The notes beneath the pieces are model-generated. The model ran no database searches and had not been told where the DNA came from. It saw only the letters and a list, made by a program, of their open reading frames with translations. A DNA stretch of 64,000 nt, from assembly GCA_007258455.2 (NCBI GenBank), contig VDFB02193867.1, positions 528,317,296 through 528,381,295 of the forward strand. The letters are read 5' to 3'. Every line of letters begins with the position of its first letter. The stretch's first letter is position 1. Positions 1 through 11,936 of this stretch are shown piece after piece. The position numbers and the translations under genes were made by a program. The stretch is from Sequoia sempervirens (Eukaryota; Streptophyta; Pinopsida; Cupressales; Cupressaceae).

Positions 1-41
1 GTTCCTTGGAAGAGAGCTTAATCTCTTAAGGAAGGTCTAGG

Positions 42-905
42 ATGCTAGGAAAAATCACATTTGAGTCTCCTAGGTTCAATAGAACTAATTATTCTATTTG
101 GAAAATATAGATCATGGAAGGATATCTAGAGTATTGTGGATATTAGGTTGAGAAAGCTTATAAGACTACTTACACTCCTCCTCTTGATGGTCCAAGTACA
201 GCTAATGAAATCAAGGCACATGAATCAAATGATAAGGTGAAGTTCATTTTGAAGAATAGTCTTTCACTTTCTAAGTTGATTAAAGTTCAAATTTTGAAAA
301 CCGCTAAAGAAGTCTAGGATGCTTTAGAAAAGATACACGATAGAGATGAAAAGGTCAAAGAAGAAAAGTTGTAGAATTTGGAGGCATAGTTTGAGGTCAT
401 GCATATTTTTGAAGATGAGAACATTAAATCTTATGTATAGAGAGTGGATGAGCTGGTAGGAAAAATGCAAGGACGGTACTACAGTAGATGAATCTATGAT
501 TGTAAAGAAGATTCTTAGAACTCTCCCTAATGCATACAGTGAAAAGGTATCTACTATTGAAGAATATGTGAATTACAAGACTTACTCTAAAGATTAGCTA
601 TTGGGAGCTCTAACATCTTATGAGATGAGAAATCAAATTTGAGAAATGGATCCAAATTAGAAACTGCTTTTAAGGATACAAGAGATGAAGATTTGTATGA
701 ATAAAACCTTGATGAAGTAGAAGTTAACTTTGTGAGAAGGAGAAAGAAAGGTTCCAATAAGTATGAAGGTAAGTTATCCTTTAAATGCTTTAGTTGTGGA
801 GGAATATGTCATTATGCTTTGAGATGTCCAAAAAGAGCTAAGAGGAATAAACAAAGATTTAGCAAAGAAAAAAAGGTAAAAAGATCAACAGAGCATATTA
901 TGTGA
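42..905 (+). pseudogene. Ty1/copia element A, gag (decayed)
   Basis: Gag of a Ty1/copia retrotransposon: the capsid/nucleocapsid precursor that packages element RNA in the cytoplasm. The first ATG after the leader is at 42-44 and is followed by the usual copia Gag opening (residues like PRFNRTNYSIW). A CCHC zinc knuckle (C-F-S-C-G-G-I-C-H-Y-A-L-R-C) lies at about 786-830. The frame is broken by several in-frame TAG codons, for example 315-317 (expected TGG), 372-374 and 387-389 (expected CAG), and by small shifts near 475-660. The window starts inside the 5' leader, so the 5' LTR is not visible. Protein-level similarity to element B at 47750-48672 shows that the two are one family. Clearly non-functional. 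Confidence 0.85.
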
Positions 906-999
906 ATGGGGATGCTAGTATTTCTAATGATGAATCTAATTATGGAGATTTTTATGACAATGAATGCTTTTTCTTGGCTATAAAGGATGAACCTACTTT

Positions 1000-1579
1000 T
1001 GCTAGTTCTGAAAGATAGGTGAAGGAATGCCCTCTAAAGAAAGATAAAGATGAAGATATTGTAATCTCTTCCCTACATGATAAATAGGAAAAGAACTATT
1101 GGGTTGTTGACAGTAGCTATTCACATCACATGGCTAGTGATAAGAGTAAGTTCATTAAACTTGAAAAATATGATGGAGTCTTAGTTATGTTTGGAGATGA
1201 TACTAGTGCTAAGATTTGTGGGATAGGTTCAGTAAGTTTTGATGGCAAGCATAATACTAATGATGTCAACTATGTTAAGGGTTTAAGGCATAATCTCTTG
1301 AGTGTTGGATAGATGTATAGTAAGGGATATGATCTTGTATTTAAGGATGAGAGATGTGAAATCAGGAAAGGATCTGAAATAGTGATTGTTGTAGGAAAGA
1401 AGTCTTAAGGAAATATATATCAACTTAAGGGTGCTAATGGATGTTTCTTTATGAATTAGATTAATGAAATTTGGTTATGGCACCAGAGAATGTGTCATAT
1501 GAACTTTGATAACATGGTGAGGATCAGTGTAGTACAAGTTATGAGAGATTTACCAAGGACTACAAAGACTGTTAATGCT
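1000..1579 (+). pseudogene. Ty1/copia element A, protease and GAG-pre-integrase (decayed)
   Basis: Start of the pol region of element A. The protease active site reads V-V-D-S-S-Y-S-H-H-M near 1105-1135, where copia proteases have D-S-G; the Gly is lost. The conserved protease tail (KFIKLEKYDG, then LRHNLLSVG) lies at 1148-1312. The pre-integrase motif L-W-H-Q-R-M-C-H-M-N-F follows at about 1474-1510. The reading frame stops at 1579, where gypsy element F is inserted with target duplication ATGCT (1575-1579). It resumes at 9401 with the pre-integrase Cys motif (I-C-K-N-C, stop, F-G-K-Q). Several TAG codons are in frame. Confidence 0.85.
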
Positions 1580-3387
1580 TGTGCCAAAGAAAAAAGGACC
1601 CTTTGCTTGACATGAGATTAATTGGACTCAATGAGGCCTTGATTCAGGTGTTGTGAGGCATTTTATGCATCCACAGTAGGTCTTGGAACCTTGCAAATTG
1701 AATAATATGCTTCTAAAAATGTCTTGTAAAGGTGTTGTAAAGTATTGTAAAGGATTTTCACACTTTTCTAGACTTAATTAACCTATTTCTCTTTAATTCA
1801 ACATTATAAAATGTGCTTAATAGCATTATCAAATCAATCTAGAAAGATCTTATTGCAAACTTAATGATAAACTAGTGTTGTAGTATGATGTACACATTCA
1901 CATTAGTTTTTGTGCCTTTCTAGGCTGTGGACCTAATTTTAGTGTTTTAAAGTGTATTTAATCACATTTTCACATTGATTTCTATGTCCCAAGCCATATT
2001 TAACATTTACATCATCACTAATAGGTCCTAATTAACCCATATTGCACATCCTGAGGCTTTAATTGATCAAATAACTGATAAGATGGCATTTTAAACCTTA
2101 TTTCCTGATTCCTTGGCTTCTCAAGTGTCATAATGGTCCCTATGGGACCCAGTCACCATGCATGGAAAATCAGTCCCATCCAGGTGGGACCCATTCATCA
2201 TGTATGGTGAATGAGTCCTATCTGACCCCCATTTTGGCCTTCGAGTAGGAAAAAGTGAAATTTAAAGTTTATTTTCTCTACATGTTAGCGTGTGATGAGG
2301 TATTATTGGGTAATAAGGCACAATTGTCTATAAATAAGAGTTTTTATCCTCATTTTACATAGAAAAACTCATACTTACATCTCTCATCATTAATTCATCT
2401 TTCATCTTCTCATACAAGTCAAGCAAGCTAGGGTTTCTTCATTAGAAGTCATCAAGTTAGCTTCCTAAAGCATTCAAGGGATGAATCTTCATGTTATGTT
2501 GCAAAATTTCAAGATAAAATCATCATGAAAAGGTAATCATCTTCATTTTTTCATGTTTCACTACTTTATTTCATCACTTTGGTTTAATTACCTAAACAGG
2601 GTTTGACCAAGGAAAACCCCCATGACCTAACATTCAACATATATCTCTTTCTTGTCTTGTTTGTTTGTAGATTTAGGACTCTTGGAGGCTTAGGAATCAT
2701 TGAAGATTAAATTTCAAAGTCACTCAAGTCATTCCTTCATCAATCAATTCAAAACATCAATAAAAAGTCACTTTCAGATCAGAATCCGATAGTTTTAGAA
2801 GCACACTTGTAGGAGACAGAAGTGCAGATCTAACTCCACATAATCAACTCTTGATTTTCTAGATTCATATAGGTGGATTGATTCACCAATCATGGTGAAT
2901 TAGTACCACTTTTAGGCCTAAAAACATATTTTCCCAAAATTCAATTCCCGGCAATCAGAAACAGGTTTCCAAAACTTTTCACCAAAAATAAGACTAATTC
3001 GCCATGCATGGAGAATGAGTCTTAGTGGATATTAATAGAGGTTTTTGAGACATTCCAAAATATTCCAGTGACACCAATCCTCCTCTAGGTGCACTCTATT
3101 CAGTCTCATTCATTTATGTTTCCATTTGCTTAAGTTTCTAGTTCATATTTGCATTCAACACTGTGTTTTCCAACACTTTTGTATTAGATCAATTTGCATT
3201 CTTTACTCTACATTTTCATTAATTTTCCAACATTAATAAACATTCACACACTCCAAATTTTCCTTTCATTCTTCCATCCTTTAGTCTTGAGTGTTAACAT
3301 TGTGCATTTTGGCCCATTTTCTCTCTCCTAGGTGAAAAACCCTAGGAGGAGCTAAGAAGGATTTGAGTGCCAAAATCCTTCATTTCA
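1580..3387 (+). repeat. 5' LTR of gypsy element F
   Basis: 1808-bp LTR, TG...CA, matching 7682-9400. It carries a TATAAATA box at 2329-2336, which puts transcription start roughly 25-35 bp downstream. It also carries four short inverted repeats (2144-2177, 2186-2218, 2875-2907, 2991-3022) and the conserved block GGGTTTGACCAAGGAAAACC at 2599-2618. About 90 bp between roughly 1860 and 1950 are absent from the 3' copy. Confidence 0.92.
2329..2336 (+). promoter_or_regulatory. TATA box in LTR of element F
   Basis: TATAAATA in the 5' LTR. The same motif occurs at the equivalent point of related LTRs (23277-23284 and 26638-26645), and the 3' LTR has CTATAAATAA near 8337. Conservation between LTRs that differ strongly elsewhere supports a core promoter role for Pol II. 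Confidence 0.7.
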
Positions 3388-3390
3388 TTT

Positions 3391-3400
3391 TGGTGAACCT
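3391..3400 (+). other. Primer binding site of element F
   Basis: TGGTGAACCT begins three bases after the LTR end. The identical 10 bases occur at the same spacing after the LTR of element D (27928-27937). A matching tRNA would end AGGTTCACCA; I cannot name it. This is not the initiator-Met type PBS (TGGTATCA) used by the copia elements in the window. Confidence 0.65.
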
Positions 3401-3659
3401 TCCTTTTATAATACTCTCTTTTCTAATTTTGGAGTCTTTCATCATAGATCTAGCTTGCATTAGAGATTGCATGATTCATTTGCATGCTAGGTGTTAAATC
3501 TAGCATTCATAAAAAAGTGCATTTATGTTGCATTTATAGCATCTAAATTAATTTAGATTTATTGAAATTTTGCATTTTTCACTTAGATATGAATCTTGGC
3601 ACTCATAATTCATAAAAATAAAGTTCAAATTTCTGAAATGTTTGCAAAAGGTCCATAGT

Positions 3660-3693
3660 GGGACTCATTCGCCACCTTGGGCGAATCAGTCCC
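3660..3693 (+). repeat. Leader hairpin of element F (ATTCGCC stem type)
   Basis: Inverted repeat GGGACTCATTCGCC / GGCGAATCAGTCCC with a 6-base loop and one mismatch, in the untranslated leader between PBS and the first ORF. It belongs to a hairpin family that recurs in the LTRs and leaders of the F/D group. Confidence 0.85.
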
Positions 3694-3959
3694 TTCTAAC
3701 CCCTGAAACAACACTTTACAGATCTCAAAAAAAAAAAATTAGGCTTTTGATTGGTGCCTTAACCTACATATATCAGTCATTTGAATTTCTATAGCATGCA
3801 TTTCACAAAACTAGTCTAAATTAGCTCATTTCATGCATAGTTTAAATTGCACATTTGCATTCTCATCCTATTGCATAGCATAATCAGTTAATTTTTCTTT
3901 GAAAATTCTATTTTATTTTAGACTTTTATATTGCATTTTGATTTAGTATAGATTATTAT

Positions 3960-5330
3960 TTGAAAATGTTAGTTCATAAGCATGATCATCATTCCTTCAC
4001 TGCATGTCAATATTATGAGAGTCTCTTGGTGCAAAAGAATGAAAGTGTTAATGCTTGTCTTAAACTTACATTCCCTCCTATCTCTCCTATTTGTGTAGAT
4101 TATGTGTTAGAAGAATATACAAACATTGATGCTCATGATGATCATGATTGTGATTCTCCCAATACCTCTCCTTTTAGTGATGAAGGTATCTTGGTGAAAG
4201 AAGATACAATCATTGAGAATCATGCGGCTCTTGTTTTCCCTTCCCCTCATCCCCTTTGGGAGATATTTTAGCACAAGGAAATGAAATCATAGACACATTC
4301 TTAAACATCACCTTCCCTAATTTACATTGTGCAGATAACTTTGCAGAACATGAGATTGTCAATGATGAGGATGATAGATTGGTCTTAAATAATCAAATCT
4401 TTAAAGTCTATAACAACCCTCTTTACGATCCTTCCCCTACCTCTCCTATTTTGGAAGATATTACAGAACAAAACAATGAAGTCATACATGATCATGATCA
4501 ATTTTTTTCTTCTCCTAGTATCTCTCCTAGTTGTGACGAAGATACTATGTTGTTAGAAAACATAACCAATGAGAGTCATGAGAATATTTGTTGTCCCCTT
4601 TCACCTACGAAAAAATTTAGTGACTAAAACAATTCCTTCATTGATTCTCCTCATACTTGTGATGAGCCTACTTTGCAAACTTCAACCTTAGATGAACATA
4701 TTACAAGATCTCCCAGTATGGTAGACAATATGGAATGAGAGAATGTGACCTTAGAAACAACCAAAAATCAAATACAACCTTCCCCTAATCTCCCCACTAT
4801 CAATAATCAAACACATTCAACCATTAATACCTCCCTTAGTGGTGATGAAGTTCTTTTAGATTAACCAAACTTTAATTGTCACAAACATGTGGTTTGTTGT
4901 TCTCCTAGGAACTCTCCTTCTAGGGAGGATATTATGACCCAAGACAAAGATAACATGCCCTTCAAAGAAACTGAATATTCTCACTTGTTACGAGATGTTA
5001 ACAATATTCAACCGCATTACACCCTTTACCCACCCTCACATAACCTTCATCCTTCCTTGATAAACCTTGCTACACACTTTACCTCCTTCACACAAACAAA
5101 AAACTCAAAATAAACCTAAACTTATCCTTTACCCACCCTCACATCCGCTTCATCCCTCTAATTGAACACACCACACTTTATACCCACCTAACACTGATGT
5201 ATCACAACAATCTAGTGATGATACTATTCCTCATACATATAACACACAAAATAAGCCCACGACTGCCACAACCAATCCCACCCTCTTTACCTCTACCCAA
5301 TCTACCTAGCTAGTTCTCCTCATTATAACC
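3960..5330 (+). pseudogene. Acidic Ser/Pro-rich ORF of element F (unknown function)
   Basis: Several open stretches (3960-4271, 4256-4627, 4889-5113) in overlapping or adjacent frames appear to be one decayed coding region. The product is rich in Asp, Glu, Asn, Ser and Pro. It contains a loosely repeated motif of the form (D/S)SP-x-(T/I)SP followed by an acidic Glu-Asp-Ile patch, seen at least six times at roughly 30-60 residue intervals. It sits where Gag would be, but I see no zinc knuckle and no clear capsid signature. It may replace Gag or be a captured or expanded linker. It ends in a stretch resembling the pre-protease region of element D (Lys-Glu-Tyr-Asp-Leu-Val-Glu-Gln at about 5338-5365). 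No known family recognised. Confidence 0.5.
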
Positions 5331-5397
5331 CTCCTACAAAGGAGTATGATCTTGTTGAACAATTAAAGAAAAATCCTACAAGATCTCCTTTTGGGAT

Positions 5398-6357
5398 TTG
5401 CTTCAAAATTCACCAACTTATAACACCGTTCTTCAAACTGCTCTTAAACAAATCACAATTCCTCCTAAAATGACTCCAAATGATGTGACAACTCTCATCC
5501 ACAAACATAATCTTTGCATTACTTTCCATCAACATGAGCTCACTCCTTTGGAGTTACAAAAACAACATGATGCCTTTATGATCATTGCTCAATTCTATTG
5601 CATAGGTATCAAACACACTCTCATAGATAATGGTTCTGCCCTTAATATGTGTGGTGCTAGTCTCCTTGATCAATTAAAAGTTGATAGATCACAAATCATA
5701 CCTAATGTTGTCTTTATTCAAGGATTTGATAATACAACAAAGCAATTGCTCGATGTAATCACTTTACCTATTACGGTTGGGGTGGCTACTTTGCAAACTC
5801 CTATTCATGTCATGCCTTATGATTTTCCATACAACTTTCTTCTAGGCAAACCATGGATTCATGAGATGAATGCGGTGCCTTCAACCCTTCATCATATAAT
5901 GAAATATGTCTATAACAATAAAATTTATCAGGTTGAAGCAAATCCTGAGCCTAAAAGTTGTTTACATCTTGAAAATAGAACTACAAGTCCTCTAAACACA
6001 TTGATTCCCACCTCCAACATAGAAATTGAACATAATGATAAGGAATTGCCATCTAAATTCTTTGGTGACAATTGGGGATCCTTAGAATTCACACCATCAG
6101 TTATGGGCGAATACATATTCACACAAAAGAAAGATGAGAAACAACAACAAAAAACCATCATGTTAACGCAAAATTCTGATAACCTTTCAAAAATATTCAC
6201 CTCAACCACTTTAGACAATGCCACAAATTCTACAATAACCCTTGATGAACACAACAATGAACAACCCCTCGATTCCAAAACACTAAAATGGCTTTGTGGA
6301 AAAGGGTATGACTTCATGAAACAATTTGAGTATAATGGAAAAGGTTGTGGTGCTTAA
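5398..6357 (+). CDS. Retropepsin-like protease with G-patch, element F
   Basis: Longest open frame of element F (319 codons from the first ATG; the true frame probably starts upstream near 5340). Residues 1-60 are a conserved pre-protease region. The aspartic protease motif L-I-D-N-G-S-A-L-N has its Asp codon at 5626-5628. The family's common D-T/S-G is D-N-G here, and the same D-N-G is present in element D. A downstream I-H-V-M-P-Y and L-L-G-K-P-W-I-H-E-M region (about 5800-5870) matches the retropepsin second half. The C-terminus, G-K-G-Y-D-F-M-K-Q-F-E-Y-N-G-K-G-C-G, is a G-patch-like RNA-binding motif that continues in frame past a TAG at 6355-6357 (expected CAG) to about 6430. RT does not follow. 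The length of this open frame suggests relatively recent activity. Confidence 0.8.
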   Translation: MLQNSPTYNTVLQTALKQITIPPKMTPNDVTTLIHKHNLCITFHQHELTPLELQKQHDAFMIIAQFYCIGIKHTLIDNGSALNMCGASLLDQLKVDRSQIIPNVVFIQGFDNTTKQLLDVITLPITVGVATLQTPIHVMPYDFPYNFLLGKPWIHEMNAVPSTLHHIMKYVYNNKIYQVEANPEPKSCLHLENRTTSPLNTLIPTSNIEIEHNDKELPSKFFGDNWGSLEFTPSVMGEYIFTQKKDEKQQQKTIMLTQNSDNLSKIFTSTTLDNATNSTITLDEHNNEQPLDSKTLKWLCGKGYDFMKQFEYNGKGCGA

Positions 6358-6430
6358 GAGCAAGGTATCCACAACCCTATAAAGCTTAACACACAACAAA
6401 CAACTCATGGTCTTGGTTATTCTCCTTTAC

Positions 6431-7681
6431 CCAAGATCACCAAACCTTCACTCAACATCAATATTATCACATAAGACTCTTCCAAGACTCTTTCTTATTC
6501 ACATCAATAACCTTAGTTGATGTTCCTTTCCATGTAATAGTTGTAGGGTAAGCACATTCTCACTATTACACATCTTGCATCCATTGCAAGGGGCAACATA
6601 CCGTCATCCACTTAAGGCTCACCCTTTTCCTGCACTAAGTGGGGGGAAAAGGGTTAGATAACCTTATCCCTTGTATGTCACTTGTCTCTTTCAACTACTC
6701 GTTAAAATTTCATGAACATATAAAGAGAAAGCTTGGGATGTGGGCGACATATCTTAAGATTGACTCACATGTGACATACTTCCCTCTTTCATGATGTAGC
6801 TTATCAAAAACATATGACTTGGAATAGGGATTTTTGAATAAGCTCTCATGTTCTCCTCTTCTAATTTAAAGAAATTTCTCACAACAATGGTGTTAGCAAC
6901 CACTTTAAAGTGGGGGGCATACATTACCACTAATTCATTTGCATTCTTTGTTCCTAGTGTAGCCTTGTCATTTCTGTGATGCGTTCGTCACTTTGTGGAT
7001 GACATTGGGTGTGATGTCCTTCATAATTATGATCTATCTTAGCATATTGCATTCCTCTTGGTGGCTTGATATGACACACTGCATCCCCTAAGTTGTCAAT
7101 ATACTATTCTTTGATTGGACCTCTCTTGGAGACATTAGACACAATGTTCCTTAAGTGACTGACCTTGCATAAACTGAATAAGACTCCTTTGAACATCCTT
7201 TACATTTTACATGTTTGCACCTCTTTTCCACCTTGCATAATGCAACTTGCATGACTATGGCACCTTTCCTTTTTGTTCATGAGCATTTTTTTTTGTGGCA
7301 CCTTGTTAAAATTATCAGGCAGTATAACTTTAACATGGTTGAGTGGGAAGCCCACCTAGCAGCATGAATTTTCCCCATAGACACCTTTGTGTTTTGTGAG
7401 TGTATACCAACTAGCATATGTATTTCATCTTTTGGGATTTCTCACCCCATAGATAACTAGTTATGTGGCCCTAGAGTGAGTATACAATTTGGCCTTTCTC
7501 TCCCGACAGACAACAAAGAAGTCTTGTCGGCCCAAAGTGAGTACATATTTTCCACCCCATCTTTCATTATTGTCATTGCATGATTTTGTATCTTGGGGGC
7601 TTGACATACGTGTGGATTTCTCTTGAATGGCTACTTTAGAGTTTGAAGCAGGTTCATCCTCTCACTAAAGTGGGGGCTAAA
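6431..7681 (+). other. Non-coding 3' internal region of element F with purine tracts
   Basis: No coding similarity is visible. Three purine-rich tracts occur: AGTGGGGGGAAAAGGG near 6639-6655, AAAGTGGGGGGCA near 6908-6920 and AAAGTGGGGGCTAAA at 7667-7681. The last one directly abuts the 3' LTR and is the plus-strand primer. The earlier ones may be relics of an older element end or extra primers. The RT and integrase expected here in an autonomous element are missing. Confidence 0.6.
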
Positions 7682-9400
7682 TGTTCCATAGAAAAAAGGA
7701 CCCTTTGCTTGACATGAGATTAATTGGACTTAATGAGGCCTTGATTCAAGTGTTGTGAGGAATTTTATGCATCCACACTAGGTCTTAGACCCATGAAAAT
7801 TGAATAATATGCTTCTAACAATGTCTTGTAAAGGTGTTGTAAAGTCTTGTAAAGGAATTTCATGATTTTCTAGACTTTATTAACCTATTTCTCTTTAATT
7901 CAACATTATAAAATGTGTTTAATAGCATTATCACATCAATATAGAAATATATTAATGTAAAGTGTATTTAATCACACTTTCACATTGATTTATATGTCCC
8001 AATCCATATTTAACATTTACATCATCACTAATAGGTCCTAATTATCCCATATTGTGCATCCTGAGGCTTTAATTGATCAAATACTTGACAAGATGGCATT
8101 TTAAACCTTATTTCCTGATTCCTTGGCTTCTTAGGTGTTGGAATGGCCCTTGTGGGACCCATTCGCCATGCATAGAAAATCAGTCCCATCTAGGTGGGAC
8201 CCATTCACCATATATGGTGAATGAGTCCTATTTGGCCCCCATTTTGACCTTCAAGAGGGAAAAAGTGAAATTTAAAGTTTATTTTCACTACATGTCAGCC
8301 TGTGATGAGGTATTATGGAGTACTAAGGCACAATTTTCTATAAATAAATGTTTTTATCCTCATTTTACATACAAAAACTCATTCTTACATCTCTCACTAT
8401 TAATTCATCTTTCATCTTCTCATACAAGTCAAGCAAGCTAGGGTTTCTTCATTAGAAGTCATCAAGTTAGCTAACTAAAGCATTCAAGGGCTGAATCTTC
8501 ATGTTATGTTGTAGAATTTCAAGATCAAATCATCATGGAAAGGTAATCATCTCCATTTTTGCATGTTTCATTACTTTATTTCATCACTCTGGTTTAATTA
8601 GCTAAATGGGGTTTGACCAAGGAAAACCCCCATGCCCTAACATTCAACATATGTCTTTCTTGTCTTGTTTGTTTGTATATTTAGGACTCTTGGAGGCTTA
8701 GGAATCATTGAATATTAAATTTCAAAATCACTCAAGTCATTCATTCATCATTCAATTCAAAACATCAATAAAAAGTCACTTTTAAACCCGAATCTGACAG
8801 TTTCAGAAGTAGAGACTTGTAGGAGACAGAAGTGCAGATCTAACTCCACATAATCAACTCTTGATTTTCTAGACTCCTGTAGGTGGACTGATTCACCACC
8901 CATGGCAAATGATTCCCACCTAGAGGCTTGAAAATAGATTTTCCTATAATTTAGTTCCCGACAATCAAAAACAAGTTTTTGAAACTTTTCACCAGAAATA
9001 GGAGTAATTCACCATGCATGGAAAATGAGTCCTAGTGGCTACTGACAAAGGTTTATGAGACATTCAAAAAATTTCCAATGACATCAATCTACCTCCAGGT
9101 GCACTCTATTTAGTCTCATTAATTTATGTTTCCATTTGCTTAAGTTTCTCATTCATATTTGCATTCAACACTATGTTTTCCAACACTTTTGTATTAGATA
9201 AATTTTCATTCTTTAGTCTACATTTTCATTAAGTTTCCAACATTAATACACATTCACACACTCCACATTTTCTTTTCATTCTTCCATCCTTTATTCTCAA
9301 GTGTTAATGTTGTGCATTTTGGCCCATTTTATCTCTCCTTCTAGGTGAAAAACCCTAGGAGGAGCTAAGAAGGATTTGAGTGCCAAAATCCTTCGTTTCA
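7682..9400 (+). repeat. 3' LTR of gypsy element F
   Basis: 1719-bp copy of the 5' LTR, starting TGTTCC and ending TTTCA. By eye it differs by many scattered substitutions plus a roughly 90-bp deletion near 7955. It repeats the four hairpins (8154-8187, 8196-8228, 8885-8917, 9001-9022), the TATA region near 8337 and the conserved GGGTTTGACCAAGG block at 8608-8630. It is followed by target duplication ATGCT (9401-9405). Confidence 0.92.
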
Positions 9401-11936
9401 ATGCTATTTGCAAGAATTGCTAGTTTGGAAAGCAAGCAAGGAATAATTTCAAATCAAAGGAGCAATCTACAATCAAAATTTTGGAATTAATTCATATAGT
9501 TCTCTAGTCCCACAAGAGTGAGAAGTCTACAACGTGAAAGGTACTTATGCTTTCGATTGATGATTACTCTAGGTATACATGGGCCACTTTTCTTAGAGAG
9601 AAATATGATGCGTTAGCTAGATTCAGGATATTCAAAGCTATGGTAGAAAGTGAAGTAAATTTGAGAATAAAATATTTGAGGTATGACAGAGATGGTGAAT
9701 TCACCTCCCATGAGTTTAATATGTTTTTTTAAGTTCATGGAATAAAAATATAGTTATCTACTCTGAGAATCCCTCAACATAATGGAGTTGTTGAAAGGAA
9801 GAACATAACAATTCAAGATGTTGCTAGATCAATGGTTACTGAAGCTAGACTATTGGAAGTTTACTAGAGAGAATCTATTCACACTACTATTTATGTGTTC
9901 AATCGAGTTCAAGCAAGAGCTAACATTACTAAGACCGCCTATGAGCTATGGTGTGAAATCATTCCTACTATTAAGTATTTCAAGGTATTTGGAAGCAAAT
10001 GTTATATCAGGCGGGATGAAGAAAATTTAGGGAAGTTTGATGCTAGAAGTGATAAAAGTATTTCCTTGGATATTCTACTAGAAGCAAAGCTTAAATATGT
10101 TTCAATAGAATACCTAGAAAGATTGTAGAAATCTCAAATTTCAAAGTGATGAAGCAATGAAGAATTCAATTGAAGTTGATGGATATTTATCTAATGAACC
10201 TGATTGCGTAAGAGCTAAAGAAATTGTGGAAGAACAAGAGGGGGATGAACAAGAAATGTAGAATGAATAAGAAGAAGCCCTGGTGGTGTCACCAAAGACA
10301 CCTAAATATGTGTAGAAAAATCATTCAGAAAGTTAGATCATTAGAGATAAGAAATAAGAAGTATTGACAAGAAGCATAACTACTGTTGGTGAGATAAACC
10401 TATGTTTACTCTATGAGATTGAACCGAAGACTATAAGTGAAGCATGTAAACATGAGTATTGAATGGAAGCTATGAAAGGAAGAAGAAAATTGTATTGAGA
10501 GGAGTCAAATAGTCCCTAGACCTAGATGAAAAAATAAATTGATCAAAGTGGGTATTCAAACAAGTTGAATGAGAATGGAGAAGTGGTTAGAAATAGCAAA
10601 CTTGTGCCACTACAAGTAGAAGTTATATATTTTCAGTAAATTTTTTCTCTGTCGGCAAGAATGGAAGCTATTAGGATGTTCTTAGGATTTTTTGCTCATA
10701 AAGATCTCAAGCTCTATCAGATGGATGTTAAGTCTACATTCTTGAATGGTGAGGTAGAATAAGAGGTCTACATGGAACAACTGGAAGGATTTCAGTTATC
10801 AGATCAATCATATATGGTTTGTAGAATGAAGAAATATTTGTATGGATTGATGTAAGCTCCTATATCTTGGTATGCAAGGTTAGATAGGTATTTGATTCAA
10901 CAAGGTTTCAACAAAGGTAAGATAGATAGTAATCTGCATTTTAAAATTGAAAATGACAAGATCTTGATAGTAGTTGTATATGTTGATGCCATTATCTTTA
11001 GAGGAAATGAAACTATGTGTAAGATGTTTGATGAAGATATGTAAAAAGAGTTTGAGATGTCCATGTTTGGTGAGATGAATTTCTTTCTTGGGCTATAGAT
11101 CAATTAGCTAGAGAAAGGGATTTTTATTTCACAGTCAAAGTATGTAGGAGAAATATTGAAGAAGTTTGTGATGGATGGTTCCAAACCGGTATGCACTCCT
11201 ATGGTGACTAGTTACAAATTAAGTAAAGATGATGATTCACCTAAGGCTGATTAGAGTAAATATAGATCTATGATTGGTGGACTATTGTATTTGACTGCTA
11301 CTAGATCGGATATCATGCATGCAACTTGTCTTGTGGCTAGATTTCAAGAAGATCTTAAAGAAACACATGTTGCTATTGTTAAGAGAATATTTAGATATTT
11401 CAATGGTTCTCCATATTATAACTTTTAGTATCCTAGGGATATTGATTTTACAACAAGTGCTTATACAAATCTAGATTGGGCTAGCTATGTAGATGATATA
11501 AAAAAGTACAAGTGTTGGTGCATTCTTTCTTGGTTGTAGATTGGTGGCATAGTTGAGTAAAAAATAGGATTTAGTTTCCTTATCCACTATTGAAGCTAAG
11601 TATATTACCTCAAAATCTTACTATACACAAGTTTTGTGGATGAGACAAACATTTAAAGATATCAGAGTAATGTATGATGATCCTATTTCTATTTTCTATG
11701 ATAATACAAGTGCAATTAACATTTCAAAGAATTCAATGATGCCCTTGAGGACAAAGCATATATCTATCAGGTATCACTTTTTGAGAGAGAAGGTTGTGGA
11801 GAATGAAGTAAAACTTGAGTATGTACCTATGAAGGATCAGATTGCTAATATATTTATGAAGGCTCTTCCTAAAGATATTTTTGAGTATCTATGGGAGAAG
11901 TTAGGGGTTACTTCCCCTCCTTTCTTGAACTAGATG
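9401..11936 (+). pseudogene. Ty1/copia element A, integrase, RT and RNase H (decayed)
   Basis: Continuation of element A after the F insertion. Integrase: L-S-I-D-D-Y-S-R-Y-T-W at 9547-9580 carries the first catalytic Asp; D-R-D-G-E-F near 9685 replaces the usual D-N-G-G-E-F; N-G-V-V-E-R-K-N near 9782 carries the catalytic Glu. RT: the motif around 10715-10790 (Q-M-D-V-K-S-T-F-L-N-G) and Y-V-D-A near 10979, where the active site should be Y-V-D-D. RNase H: D-N-T-S-A-I-N and the C-terminal L-R-T-K-H-I motif at 11700-11760, ending with a stop at 11934-11936. TAG codons and frameshifts are frequent throughout. Confidence 0.88.

Larger units (their letters stand above)
1580..9400 (+). mobile_element. 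Non-autonomous Ty3/gypsy (Tat-like) LTR element F
   Basis: Complete LTR retrotransposon of 7821 bp, flanked by 5-bp direct repeats ATGCT (1575-1579 and 9401-9405). The host copia reading frame is continuous once F is removed. LTRs begin TG and end TTTCA: 1580-3387 and 7682-9400. PBS-like TGGTGAACCT lies at 3391-3400 and a purine tract at 7667-7681. The only recognisable enzyme domain is a retropepsin followed by a G-patch (5398-6430). An acidic Ser/Pro-rich ORF precedes it. No RT, RNase H or integrase motif is visible, so the element should depend on a partner. Element D, with the same PBS, protease module and LTR blocks, is the obvious candidate type. Confidence 0.9.

Noticed and set aside
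5928..6317. 129-codon open frame on the minus strand
   Set aside because: Shadow of the protease/G-patch frame on the opposite strand.
8073..8441. 122-codon open frame on the + strand
   Set aside because: It lies wholly in the 3' LTR of element F, is not open in the 5' LTR copy and resembles no protein.
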